A stretch of 64,000 bases of DNA from Tretioscincus oriximinensis. Taxonomy: Eukaryota; Chordata; Lepidosauria; Squamata; Gymnophthalmidae. The DNA is taken from the NCBI GenBank assembly GCA_022410635.1, contig JAJVDF010000506.1, forward strand, positions 712,603-776,602, written 5' to 3'. This document shows positions 33,101 through 45,100 of the stretch, in pieces (the first letter of the stretch is position 1; the number at the start of each line of letters is the position of its first letter). A program made the position numbers and the translations under genes. Under the pieces are notes generated by a model that worked only from the letters and a program-made list of their open reading frames with translations, had not been told where the DNA came from and did no database searches.

Positions 33101-36100
33101 TAGTTCCTATTTACCTACTTGCAATTTCTTGCTTTTGAATTGCTAAGTTGGCTGAAGCTAAGGCCAATAGGGGGCGCTCACCCTCTCCATGGCAAACACA
33201 TGGTTTCTCAAACAACCTCTCTGTTGAAAGGCCTGTTCTTAACCTCCGCACCACCCTGCAGGATGAAAGTGGTAAGGAGTCACCTCTGCCCCAAGGGTAA
33301 AGTGCCAGGATCCATCTGTGGTGAGGTCTCCTTCTGCCTTGAGGGACCATTCCAAGTCATTCATGGCTTCAGCCACACCCCGGTGGCCTAGAGGCCCTCT
33401 ATACTTCCCCTGTGATCCAAAAAAACAAGGCAGCCTCACAAGGAATCGTGTTCCGGAGTCCCTTCTTGTTCCCTGTGGGGCCTTGTAGCCTTTGGTTGTC
33501 CAGGAGTAAAAGCCGCTTTGGAGCAAATGACCTTGTGGCCTTTGCCATTGGGGCTCCTGGCTGTGCCTGCCCCACGAGGTCACAGGGCCAGATCCAGTCA
33601 CCCCTTTCCTTGCCCTCGGCAGACCTGCTTCCCAAGGCACCTCAGTTCTTGTCATGCCTGAGGAGCAGCCTTGTGAAGGACCTTCGGCCACTGGGATTCT
33701 TCACATGTTCCCCCCTTCCCCCCACTGTATTCAGTTCTGCTGGGGTGCAGAGGTCCAAGGCCCACACCTTGGCTCAGCCCAGCCCCCTTCTAGGGCCAAG
33801 GGAAACTATTGGTTTCCAGGGGAAGTGCCAGGCAGAAAGATTGCCATTTCCTTATTTATTTTCCAAGTTCCCAGTTCAGTTTCTGGCCTGAGAGAACACG
33901 ACTGTTTCCTAGGAGACTGCAGAAAAGGGGAGCAAATGAGCTGCAAAAACTCTTGGGCTGTGCTGGAACCCTCCCTGCTGAAAATGAACGCAAAGGCAGT
34001 AAATGCCAAGGGGAGCTAAAAATAGCCTTCACGGAGCCCTCTCCCCTCCTCCGGCTCCTGCCAGCCTGGCATGGAAGAAGCAGATGCAGCTCCCAGGAAA
34101 GGCCTCCACGGCCGACCAGGTTGCCTTCCAGGGGGNTCCTCTTGGGGGTCCAAGTGGAGGCAGCAGTTCGCCCCAGCCCACGAGGTGCTACAGGGNAAGT
34201 GGCCAAGAAAAGCCTTTGTTCACCTGTAGGGCAGAAGAGACCCAAGTGGGAGCCTGGCGACAGCAGCCCCAGCCAGGGCCAGGAGGCCTCTGATAGGGAG
34301 GAGCCTTGGTGGGTGGGGAGAAATGGGGCCCAGTTCCCCCAAGTCAGAAGGAAGCTGCTTCCTGGATGGGGATCACAGCTGTGCATCCGGATCCACAGGA
34401 GGCCAGGAAGAGGCCCAGCGGACCCGCTTGTGCCCAGAGGAGGAAGGAGACCAAACACTGCTGGGACCCCTGCCAGGTGAAGAGGTGGCAGCTGCCTGGC
34501 TGCATCCAATTCCCAAAAAACCTCTAGGGTTCATAGCCAGGGTGGGTGACTGGACGTCAGCTTGGAACAAGCCATTGGCTTCACCTGCCCTGCTACATCG
34601 GAAGGAGAGATGCAGCTCTTGAGAAAGCAGACAGAGGGAGGAAGGGAACAGCGGTCTTTGCCCAGAACACAGCAGAGGGAATTTAGTCTAAGGGTGTCAT
34701 TCGTAAGAACCTCAGAGGTGCCCTGTTGAATGGGGCTGGAGCCCATCTCGTCCAGCCTTCTGTCTTCTACAGGCATTGCTCCCCAGGCATCGCAAGCAGA
34801 AGGCAAAATCTTCACTTGTTCTCCACTCCCTGCAAATGGTACTTCAGTAATCCTGCCGCCCCATCTTGGGCACAGCATCGAACGATCCGTCCTAGTAGCT
34901 ATTGATGCTCTTAGCTTCCATAAACTTATTTAATCCTGTCTTAAAGCTATCCAGGTTTTATCCAGCTACCACCATCTCTTCTGGAAATCATTTCCACAGG
35001 CCAATGACCCTCTGGGTGAAAAAAGACTTTCTCTTGTCTGTTCTCACTGCCCAACAGTTTCAAGGAAGGACTCCTGGTCCTAGTGTTGTGTGATGGAGAA
35101 AATAATTTTTCTCTGTTCCCTATATTCATTCCATTCATGATTTTATACAATCAGATCACTTCTTAAATGCTGTCTTTCAAGGCTGAAGAAGAAGAAGAAG
35201 AAGAAGAAGAAGAAGAAGAAGAAGAAGAAGAAGAAGAAGAACTGGGTTTTTATACCCCACTTTTCTCACCTTACAAAGGGACTCAAAGCTGCTTACAAGG
35301 GTATTTTGCCTGAAGGCTGACATTCTATCTTCCCCACCAGGCTGTGGTGNTTCCCATGTATCTACTTGCAGTCAGTTGCAATTTCTTGCAATTCATGCTT
35401 TNGAATAGCTGGGTTGGCTAGAGCTACAGGCTAGTGGAAGCGGCTCAGCCCTCCCCACGTCCCACACAGGGCTTGGAAACCTGACCTCCCAGCTGAGAGA
35501 CGGATTCCTTAGCAACTGAGCTATCCGTGCCTGTAAGAGACCCAGACATTGCAGCCAGATTTCTTATGGGAATTTGTGTTATAGCCCTTTGATCCTTGTT
35601 GGTGCCCTTTTCTGCACCTTCTCTAGTGCCGCAATATCTTGTCTGAGTTCCCCTTTCTCTTTCTCTCTCTTCCATAGCATTACTTCACTGTAAACTTCAA
35701 TCACGAAAACCAGAAGACTCTGGAGCTGAGGACAGAAGATGCAAAGGATTGCGATGAGTGGGTGGCGGCCATTAGCCATGCAAGGTAAACATGGACACCA
35801 GCACTTGAATCAGAGCAGCATCAGCCAAAATCTGACCCACAGGCAATTGCTTGGAGCTGAAAATATTTGCTTCCTTCAGGCGCCCCCCACCCCGCCCCCG
35901 GTGGTTGCCACTCTTGCCTGAACTTTGCCCAGAAATGGAGCCCAGGAGGGTTTGAAAGGTGGCTGGCATTACCCCCGGCCTGCAGGGCCATGGAGCCTTT
36001 TCCTGGCCTATACCTCGGAATAGGAGCCTAGCTATATTGGCATGTGGATGGCCAAGCTCCCTCCAGAGATGTTACCNAGAAAAAGGGTACGTGTGGGCAG

Positions 36101-39100
36101 GGCTTTACACTAGGAAACGAAAGGTCCCTTGTGGGCCTGGTGAAGACTTTCCTCTCCATAGCAACGGCTGGGAACTGTATAGGATCTCACACTGATCTGT
36201 GTGACCACACAGGGGCCAGAGAAAGTGGAGAACAGAAAAACGCTGGAACTGACTGCAGGGCAGTGTGTCATACCACTGGATCAATGCCATCCCCTCGGGG
36301 ACTCTGAAAATGGTGCCCTTGGGGAGTGGTGAGAATCAGCCCCCCCATCCTGGAGAAACTTTCAGTCTCCCCCACCTTTGCCCCTGCGTCAGGGCCAACT
36401 AACCTGGCTCCTTTCATGTGGGGGGCTGCAGCTGTAGGTCTCTTTTCCTGGTTGCCCTCCAGCAGGGACTGTTCTTATTCCATGCACAGCCATGAAATTA
36501 TGGGGGAAGAAATCTTACAGTAGATGCATGAATGCAAGGAGTAAGCCAAGAGGCAAAGCTAATCCCGATCTTAAACTGCAGTGGCTTTTGGGAAAACTGG
36601 GCCTAGAAGCCATGGTGGGTTTTTAAAAAATATTTCGTATAATATAATATTGTAATATAATATTTTATATAAAAAGAGGGAAGCAATAGTGGTAGCTGAG
36701 CATCAGTTGGGAAGAGACGTGGGTGGAGCTGCAGTGGGTGGCAGCCTGGGCTAACCCAGCTCAGGATCCTTGAGGCCTGTTTTGAAGCAGAGGCATTTTC
36801 TGGCCACACTGTCAAGACCAATGCAAGGGTCTGATCTGGCCCCTGGCCAGAGGTGGAGCCAAGCTGGGCAGGAGGGCCAGCATATAAAACCATGCATTGG
36901 GTGGATAAGGTAGACAGAGAAAAATTATACTCTCTCACACAACACTAGGACCAGGGGGCTTCCCTTGAAACTGATGGTCAGAAGAGTCAGGACAAACAAG
37001 GGAAGGAGTTTTTTCACCCAGTGGTCTGTAGAATTGACTTCCAGAAGTGGTAGTGGTACCTGGATAGAATTTGGATAGCTTCAAGACAGGAGTGGACATG
37101 TTCATGGANACTAAAGCTATAAATAGCTACTAGGATGGATCGCTTGGTTTTGCCTCCAGGATGGAGCAACAGGCAGGATTCCTGAAGTAACGTTTACAGG
37201 GANTCAAGAACAGGAGAGGGTTTTGCCTTCTTCTGATTGAGATGCCTGGGATATTTGATGGGCTACTGTGTGAGNCAAAATACTGGACTAGGTGGGCTCC
37301 GGCCCCATTCAGTAGGACTCCCCTTATGCTCTTAAGGACACTAACTGATACCTTTGTGCCNTAGTTACAGGACCTTGGCCACGGAGCATGAAGCCCTGAT
37401 GCAGAAGTACCTTCACTTACTCCAAATTGTAGAAACAGAGAAGACAGTTGCCAAGCAACTCAGGCAGCAGATCGAAGATGGAGAAATAGAGACGGAGCGC
37501 CTGAAATCAGAGGTAAAACAGCCTGTCCTGAAAGATGCTCCTTCTTTGACTTGCAAGGGAATACTACCGTCCACTTCCAAGGGGGGAACTTTCTGCGTCT
37601 TCTGGCCAAATCTGTGGGCTGTTCTGTTCTTCATCAAACCCTTGACCTCCAGACCAAAGAGTCTCCTCCAGTGTTCAAATGCTGCTNTGGGGGTGGAAGA
37701 AGGAAGAAGCTGCTTCCTCCTGCTTGGCAAACACCCAGAATGGCATGATTTGGCTCGGAGAGAGTCTCCTGGCACCACAGGTCTTTTGTGCAACCGTTCC
37801 TTCGAACTAGCAACCCCTGGGCATCTATGCTAGCACCTACAAACATAAGGGGGGCCTGGCCACAGGCGCCCATCTAATCCAGCATTCTGTCCCACACAGT
37901 GGCTTATCTACATGCCGGTGGAGATGGTGGCAGGCCCCATTTGGGGCTTGTCATAGTCTACACCAGCATGCAGATGGCAGGTCGTAAGAGGAGCCCTGCA
38001 GAATGGGGCAAGAGCCTATTTAGTCAAGCCTTCTGCCTCGCCCAGGGGCCCACACATTGCACCTGGGCCTGCCATAATCTACACTGGTGTGTGGATCAGC
38101 CCAGGGGGCCCAGGCATAGTCTATTTGGCCCACCCATTGCCCTGGGCATCTCAACCTCACCTGTTCTCAACTCTTGGAATAAGGATCTGCCATCTGCATT
38201 AGACTATGACAGGCCTCAAATGGAGCCTGCCATAACCTACACTGCCAATGGCTACATTGATGTGGAGATAAACTTTCCCAGCCCATTAGCCCTAGATACA
38301 TCTGGGATGAATTTGTTCTATCCCTTTTCGAAGTAATGTGTGGACTTCCCCAGGCTGTGGAGTTGCCTGGGCCCTGGAGGCTCCTTTCCCCCTGGCCACT
38401 GCAACCCTGGGGAAGCCCTGATCTCCACGCAAGGAGTTTCTGCCCCCTCCAGCACTGCAGCCAACCCCTGGCACCCATGCAGGAGAGGCGTCCCTGCGGG
38501 GAGCCCCCTCCTCCCACCCGGCCCGGCCCTGTGCCAGCCAGTGCGTGGTACAAGTGGAGCCTTGGCCAGGAGGAAGACGTCCCCAGCATCTTTGGGGCTG
38601 GTTGCCATAGCAGCCCGCTGCCTCTTTTGGCTTGGCTGCCCAGGGCATCCATGTGCAGCCGCGGCGCGTGGGGGAGGGGACGCCTGAGGTTTAAAAATAC
38701 CTCGACGGCCACTGCACTGCATCTGGTTGCTAGGGGCAACCCCGGGACGTGGCGCTGAATGGCGGGAGGAGGCATGTGGGGTGGGAAGGAAGCGCTTCCC
38801 CTGGCAAGCGTCTCTGCTAGCGGTGACGTCACTCACCCTAAGCCAACCAGCCGCCTATACCTGACGGCTAATTTGCATGCGCCGCTTCTATTTGTTTAGG
38901 NTTTTTTTTTTTTGCATGGAAATAGCTGCCGGACGCACATCTGCTGCTGCTGCTGCTGCTGCGTCTGATAAACAGGACCCTGGACAGCGGCAGCCGCAGC
39001 AGATCTGCGCCCGCAAGTCCCTGTGGGGCTCCTTGGCTTTCCTTGCGCCAAAACCACCGAAGAGCTCTCAGCAGCCTTCGCTTAGCAGGCGGGGCGCAGG

Positions 39101-42100
39101 GGCGAAAGGTAGAAAAGCCCCCCTGTGCATTGGATGTGCTGGAACCACCCCCCTGCCCCGGCCTTAGCAGGAGACCCCAACCCCCGCCCCTGCTCCTTCC
39201 CCGGGCTGGGTAAGGAGGCGCAGAGGAACCAGAGCGCAGCCGTAGGGACTTAGCGGGAGGGATTTCGGCAGAGGTGGTCCAAAGGAGCCCCAGCCCACCT
39301 CCAGCTTGTTTTGAACAGGGGGGGGGGATACGCTAATACAGACCTGGGCAAGGGGCGGCCNGAGGGCCANATGCGGCCCTCCTACTGTCTCTGACCGGCC
39401 CGCCCCTCTTAGCTCAGAGTTATATACAGTATTGAGTAGAACTGAGTTAACTATATTAATCCGGCCCTCTAAAACCACCCCAATTTCTCATGTGGCCCCT
39501 TGGTAAAAATTAATTGCCCACCCCTGCGCTAATAGCAAGTCAATTCATGGGAAGTGGAAATACTGGTTGTTGCCTTCTGCGTCTTATCAGGCCAAAGGCT
39601 GCCAGGAAGGGTTTTCTTCGCCTGCCCAACCCACCCCACTTCAGAAACTGCAGGGCAGGGTGAAGGGAAGAGGAGGGGTTGGGGAAAGTGATGTCACTTC
39701 TGCCCCCTCGTTCCTGCACCCCCAGCTTGCATTTGCCCCCACGGCGGAGATGCAGTTGGGTTTGTTTGCAGCGTGAGAAGAAGCGGCCTGGACCTTTCCC
39801 CCCCACTGAGGCAACTGCTTGCCAGCTTCTTTCAGATCCGGGACTTGCTCTGATTTCTAAGCAAACTTTGTGTTCCTATAATAGCATAAGATTCTCCCTC
39901 TCCTCCGTATTATTTAAGGTCTCAGGCAGGGACACAATAGCAAAGCCCCGTGGGTGCCGCTGGAGGGCTCCCCCTGTGCAGTCTCATGGTTTCCATGACA
40001 GGCAGCGGCTGGCTGGAGTCCTTGAAATACGGCTGAACGTTGGCCATTGTTGGTGCGTCTGGAAATGATCCAGGTTGGAAACGGCCCACGAACTGCCCCC
40101 TCCCCCCACCGTGGGTCAGCATTGCCATGTTGTCTAGAGCTGTTTGCATAATTCTTCACAATGGCAGGCAGATCCCAAGGAGGACTTATTAAGTCAGAAT
40201 ACATCCCCCACAAAAAAATCACACTACCTACAGGTTGCTGTGAAAGGGATTTATTAATCAGGTTAGAGTTTAACAACTTAATCATAACTAGAGCAACTTT
40301 GAGGTTGAAATGCAGCCCTTGTATACTGTGTCCCAGCACTCTCTAACCAATGGGCTTTTAGCTTTGAATGTTCCACCAGTTTGGGCCAATAGGCGTTCGA
40401 TGCCCCCCTTTTGAAACATCTGAATTCCAGGTGCCACTAACCTGTGAACAATGGACACTCAAAAGTGTCAGAAGTGTTAGCCCTTTGTTTCCTGTGGCAG
40501 GGATGCTATGACTGGCACCCACTTTTTAAGAACATGGAACTAATTCATCTGGAGGCGGCTGAAGTCGAGAAGATCTAGACGCTTTTGGAAAGTCACTGCA
40601 AACTTTGGTAGCTAAAGCATCTCGTCTGCCTTGAGCAAGGGCTAAATCCATGGAAGGCAGCAGCCATTCCACAGCCTTGCCCTTCAAAGCAGCCCTCTCT
40701 GGCCCTTGGCCATTGCTAACCGTAATCGGAGATGACACCCATCCCTTTGTGTTGGCGTCAGAGATTCCTCTTCATAGGAAAACCTCTGGCCTTTGAAGGT
40801 TCCCTCCACCAGCACCTTCCTTCTTGGAAGGGCATTCTGCAGACAGCGAGACACCACTGGGGAGATGTCGGATCATGGCACCCCACCTCCAGGGACAGGC
40901 AACCTGCCTAAGAAAATGGAAGGTGCTGGAGCAAAGCGCTGGGCACCGGTGCTGCTCAGGGTTCCATCAGTTGCAAAAGGCCAAAACTACCAGGCATGAG
41001 GAAGACCAAGGGTTTCTGCTGTTCACAGGTGGCTGTTTGCAGGGAGTCATGAACAGGTGCATATTTTGCTTTCCTCTGTTTGGACTGCCCAGGTGCATCT
41101 GGTGGGCCTCTGTGTGACACAGAATGCTGGACTTGATGGGCTCCAGCCTGATCCAGTATGGCTCTTCTTATGTCCTTATGTTCTTATGTAAGGAACTGAC
41201 AATGATAAAATCATCAAGTCATAGAGAATTAAAATCAAAGAACCATAGAGCAATAGAATCATAAAATCATAGGATCCTAAGATCAGACAATCATAGAATT
41301 ATAGTGTTGGAAGGGTCACAGGATCCCACCCCCTGCTCAATGCAGGATTCCAGACTGGTGGCTGTCCAGCCCCTGTTGGAAGACTGCCAGTGAAGGTGAA
41401 CTCACAACCTCCCGTGGCAACCTGTTCCTCTGGTTGATCACCCTTCCAGTCCGAAAGTTTTTTCTGATACCTAATCTAAATCTACTTCCTTGACATTTCA
41501 TCCCATTGTTTCTGGTCCTTCCATGTGCCAATGAGAACAATGCTGATCCCTCTGCTCTCTGGCAGCCCTTCAGGTATTTCTTCTGAATATCAGTCTTCTC
41601 TTTTGCAGACTGGACAATCCCAGATCCTTTAATCATTCCTCAAGTCCAGTCCAACCTCGGAACATTTGTTTCATTCGGTGGATGCTTTGCGGTTGTGGCT
41701 GCATGTAATTCATGAACTGCCCAGCAGACTCGGCATTATGGAGTTGCCAGTGGGCTCTTGTGATGAAGGCACTCCTGGACTGTGCCCACACTGGGCCTTG
41801 TTACAGGATAGATCTCAGAATAGAAGCCTGCCATCCACCTGCTAGTATAGAGCATGCCAGGATCTGAATGGGGCCTGCCATAGTCTACACTGGCATGTGG
41901 ATATACCTTGGTGTTCCTTGTGCTGCCAATGCACAGATGGAGAAACTGCCACCTCAGTTCCTTCCTCCTGTTTCCTTCCAGATCGCCAGCCTCCTAAAAG
42001 ACCAGGAGCGCATCCAGTCAAACCAGACGGTGGCCCCAAACGAAGACGACATTGACATCAAAAAGATCAAGAAGGTGGGTCATCTTTCATTCTTGGGGCA

Positions 42101-45100
42101 TGCAAGTCACGTGGTGGCTGCCATGTCTCTTGGGTGGTTTTCTCTGAAAATAGGAAAGCTAGGATGCTGCTTCTTCAGGCCTCCAGCGGAGTCCTGAACC
42201 CCCCATCCTGGAACAGGAGCTGCCATGATGAACTGAGAAGTTAAATGAAGGCCATCAGGATCTTTGGCAGACTGAGACCTTCTGCCTTCCATGATCTCAC
42301 TGGTGGAGGCCTCCCAGTCCTATGCTACAAACTCTCCAATGCAGCTAATCCCACCCCCTGCAAATGAGCTTGGAGCCTCACATTGGGTTGAATCTTGATG
42401 GAAATGCAGGGTTGGCCTTGTTTCTCCTCTCGCCTTGGCCATTGTTAGGCTTCCAATAATTTCACTCCATCTCAGCGGTGCAGCCTTGGGATTCTATGGC
42501 CCTGTCCACATTGAACCTTATGCTGTGCTGCATCTCAGAGCTTGGCCATCCACACACCAATGTAGGTGATGGCAGGTCCCATTCATGGTGAGGCCTTGCT
42601 GTGGATGGCAGGCTCCTATTCTGAGATATGGCTGAGCATGGGCAGGGCCTCTGAGCGCCACTGTAGCCCCAGAATAGAGTCAGGAGCCGCTGCACTTCCA
42701 TGGTGGTTCCTGGGCCTCTTTCCATATAAGGATGAGCAGCCTAGATGTGAGGCCGTAACCCACGGCCACCTTCAAAGCGAGATGGATTAATTCTTCAAGC
42801 ACATTGGGAGTCTCTTGGCTTCCTCTGCCCAGGTCCAGAGTTTCTTGCGGGGCTGGCTGTGCCGGAGGAAGTGGAAGACCATCATCCAGGACTACATCCG
42901 CTCGCCTCATGCTGACAGCATGCGGAAAAGGAACCAAGTGGTCTTCAGCATGCTCGAAGCGGAGGCCGAGTACGTCCAGCAGCTGCACATCCTGGTCAAC
43001 AACTTCCTGCGACCCCTGAGGATGGCTGCCAGCTCCAAGAAGCCCCCCATCACCCACGACGATGTCAGCAGCATCTTTCTGAATAGGTGTGTGTGATGGG
43101 CTCTGAGGGGTTCTGGACTGCACTGGAACTCTGCTGCCTCCCCCCCCCCTTGAGAGCCAGTCTGGTGTGGTGCTTAGGGTGTCTGGATCTTATCTGGAAC
43201 TCCCCAGGTTCGATTCTGCAGTGCTCCACAAAAACCAGCTAAAGGCCCATCTCAGCAGGGGACAAAAAGCCTTTGCCTTCTCTTTCAGTGAAACCATCAT
43301 GTTTCTGCACCAGATCTTTTACCAAGGCCTGAAGGCGCGCATCTCCAGCTGGCCCACCCTGGTTTTGGGTGAGCATAAGGGTTGGGTCCTCCCCGGGGCT
43401 CCTCTCTGGGAAGATGGCTGCTGGCAGGAGATGCCGAAAGCACGGTTGGCCCCTTTTCCCCGACCCTTTCGACCTGTGCAGGGTGAGCAGGCAGCCCCCT
43501 CCACTGGGCAGCCCTGTCCCTGTGGCGACCCCTACCTGAGGGCCCCACTATTCGATGACCCTCACAGTCAGGGGTGCCACAATATCCATCTTGTTGCCCA
43601 AGCCAGCACCCACGACTGCTTGGAGCAACAGTACTATCCTCAGGCCTACACAAGGCCTCAGAGTTTACCTCACGGTTGGGGCTTTATTCACAGCCCCCAC
43701 CAGTAGCGTGCTTATATTTATTGTTGTTACAGAAATAAAAGAAAGAAAGGGATGTTTGAAATGAAACAAATAACAAGTTTATTATTTACAAATAAGGAAA
43801 GGAAGATTAGAATAATAAAGCTTCAGCTTTTATGAAGTAAGCCTGACTCAAGCACACACACCAAGCAAGAGCAACATTAGTTTCCAGATCCTTAAAGAGA
43901 CAGGCCCTGTGTCACTTTATTTGTTTTAGCCCCAAGTCAAGCCTCAGCTTTGGCTCTTTCAGGCCACCATACACTTCCACCCCATCCCTCCGAGGCAGAT
44001 CAGAAGCGGAGCCCTCTGTCCACTTGCTACACCACAAGTTTCCGACAGAAAGGCCTCTAGCCCTGGTCAGCTTCCCTTTTATTTTCTGACCAGCCGGCTA
44101 CTCGAGGCCCCATTGGCTGGCTCCTCCAACCACGCCCCCTCCCAAATAGGGAACCAGGAAGCCACGCCCCTGCCCAGGCCTGCTCCTCCCCCCTCCCTCT
44201 GGGATATCTGGTAAGTTTGTAAAAGAAATCCCAACCTCTAAAATGGAGGATGCCACAGCCCCCACGCAGCAGGAGGGGCCCAGGCGGTTTCCTGCCCTGC
44301 CCCCCCGCCCTCTTTTGCCACTGAGGGGGGTTCTGAGGCCGCTCGTGGCCCTGGACTTTCTGCTTGCAGCGGACCTGTTTGACATCCTGTTGCCAATGCT
44401 GAACATCTACCAGGAGTTTGTCCGCAATCACCAGTACAGCCTGCAGATCCTGGCCCACTGTAAGCAGAACCGGGATTTTGACAAGTTACTGAAGCACTAC
44501 GAGGCCAAACCTGACTGCGAGGAGCGGACCCTGGAGACCTTCCTGACCTACCCCATGTTTCAGGTGAGGCTCCGGAGGAGAGGGAGGCAAGAGCTGCCAT
44601 CTACATGCTAGTGTAAGCTATAGCAGGCTCCATTTGGCTTGTGGATGGCCAAGGTGGGGATGGGGCTTAAATGTTTCCACCTGATACAGATGGGTCCCCC
44701 AGCCATCTTCTGGTAGGTGGAAAAAAAGTTTCTGGTGGTCCAGACTGATTAAAGAGGCTTCCCCCTACCCCTTGGTCTGGCTGAGGTGCAGGCTGGGAGC
44801 TGTAGTCCTCAGGGCAGGGCTCCATGCAGTTTGGGTGGAAGAGGCTTCCCACTGTTCAGACGACACTTTGCAGCAGCTCCATCTCACCCTTCTCACTGCT
44901 GATGCTACTGCCAGCCCTAGTGGAGCTTCCTGTAGCTGTTGGACACCCAAGCTTTTACGGTCATTGTGGAAGGATGGTGTAGAAAAACAGGCAGAAATAC
45001 AACAGGGACCATGAAACCGGAATCGGAGATGCTGCCGGAAGATGAGAAACCGTAGGCTGGTTGCTTGTTATTGTTGAGAACCAATTCCAAGGCTTAGATT

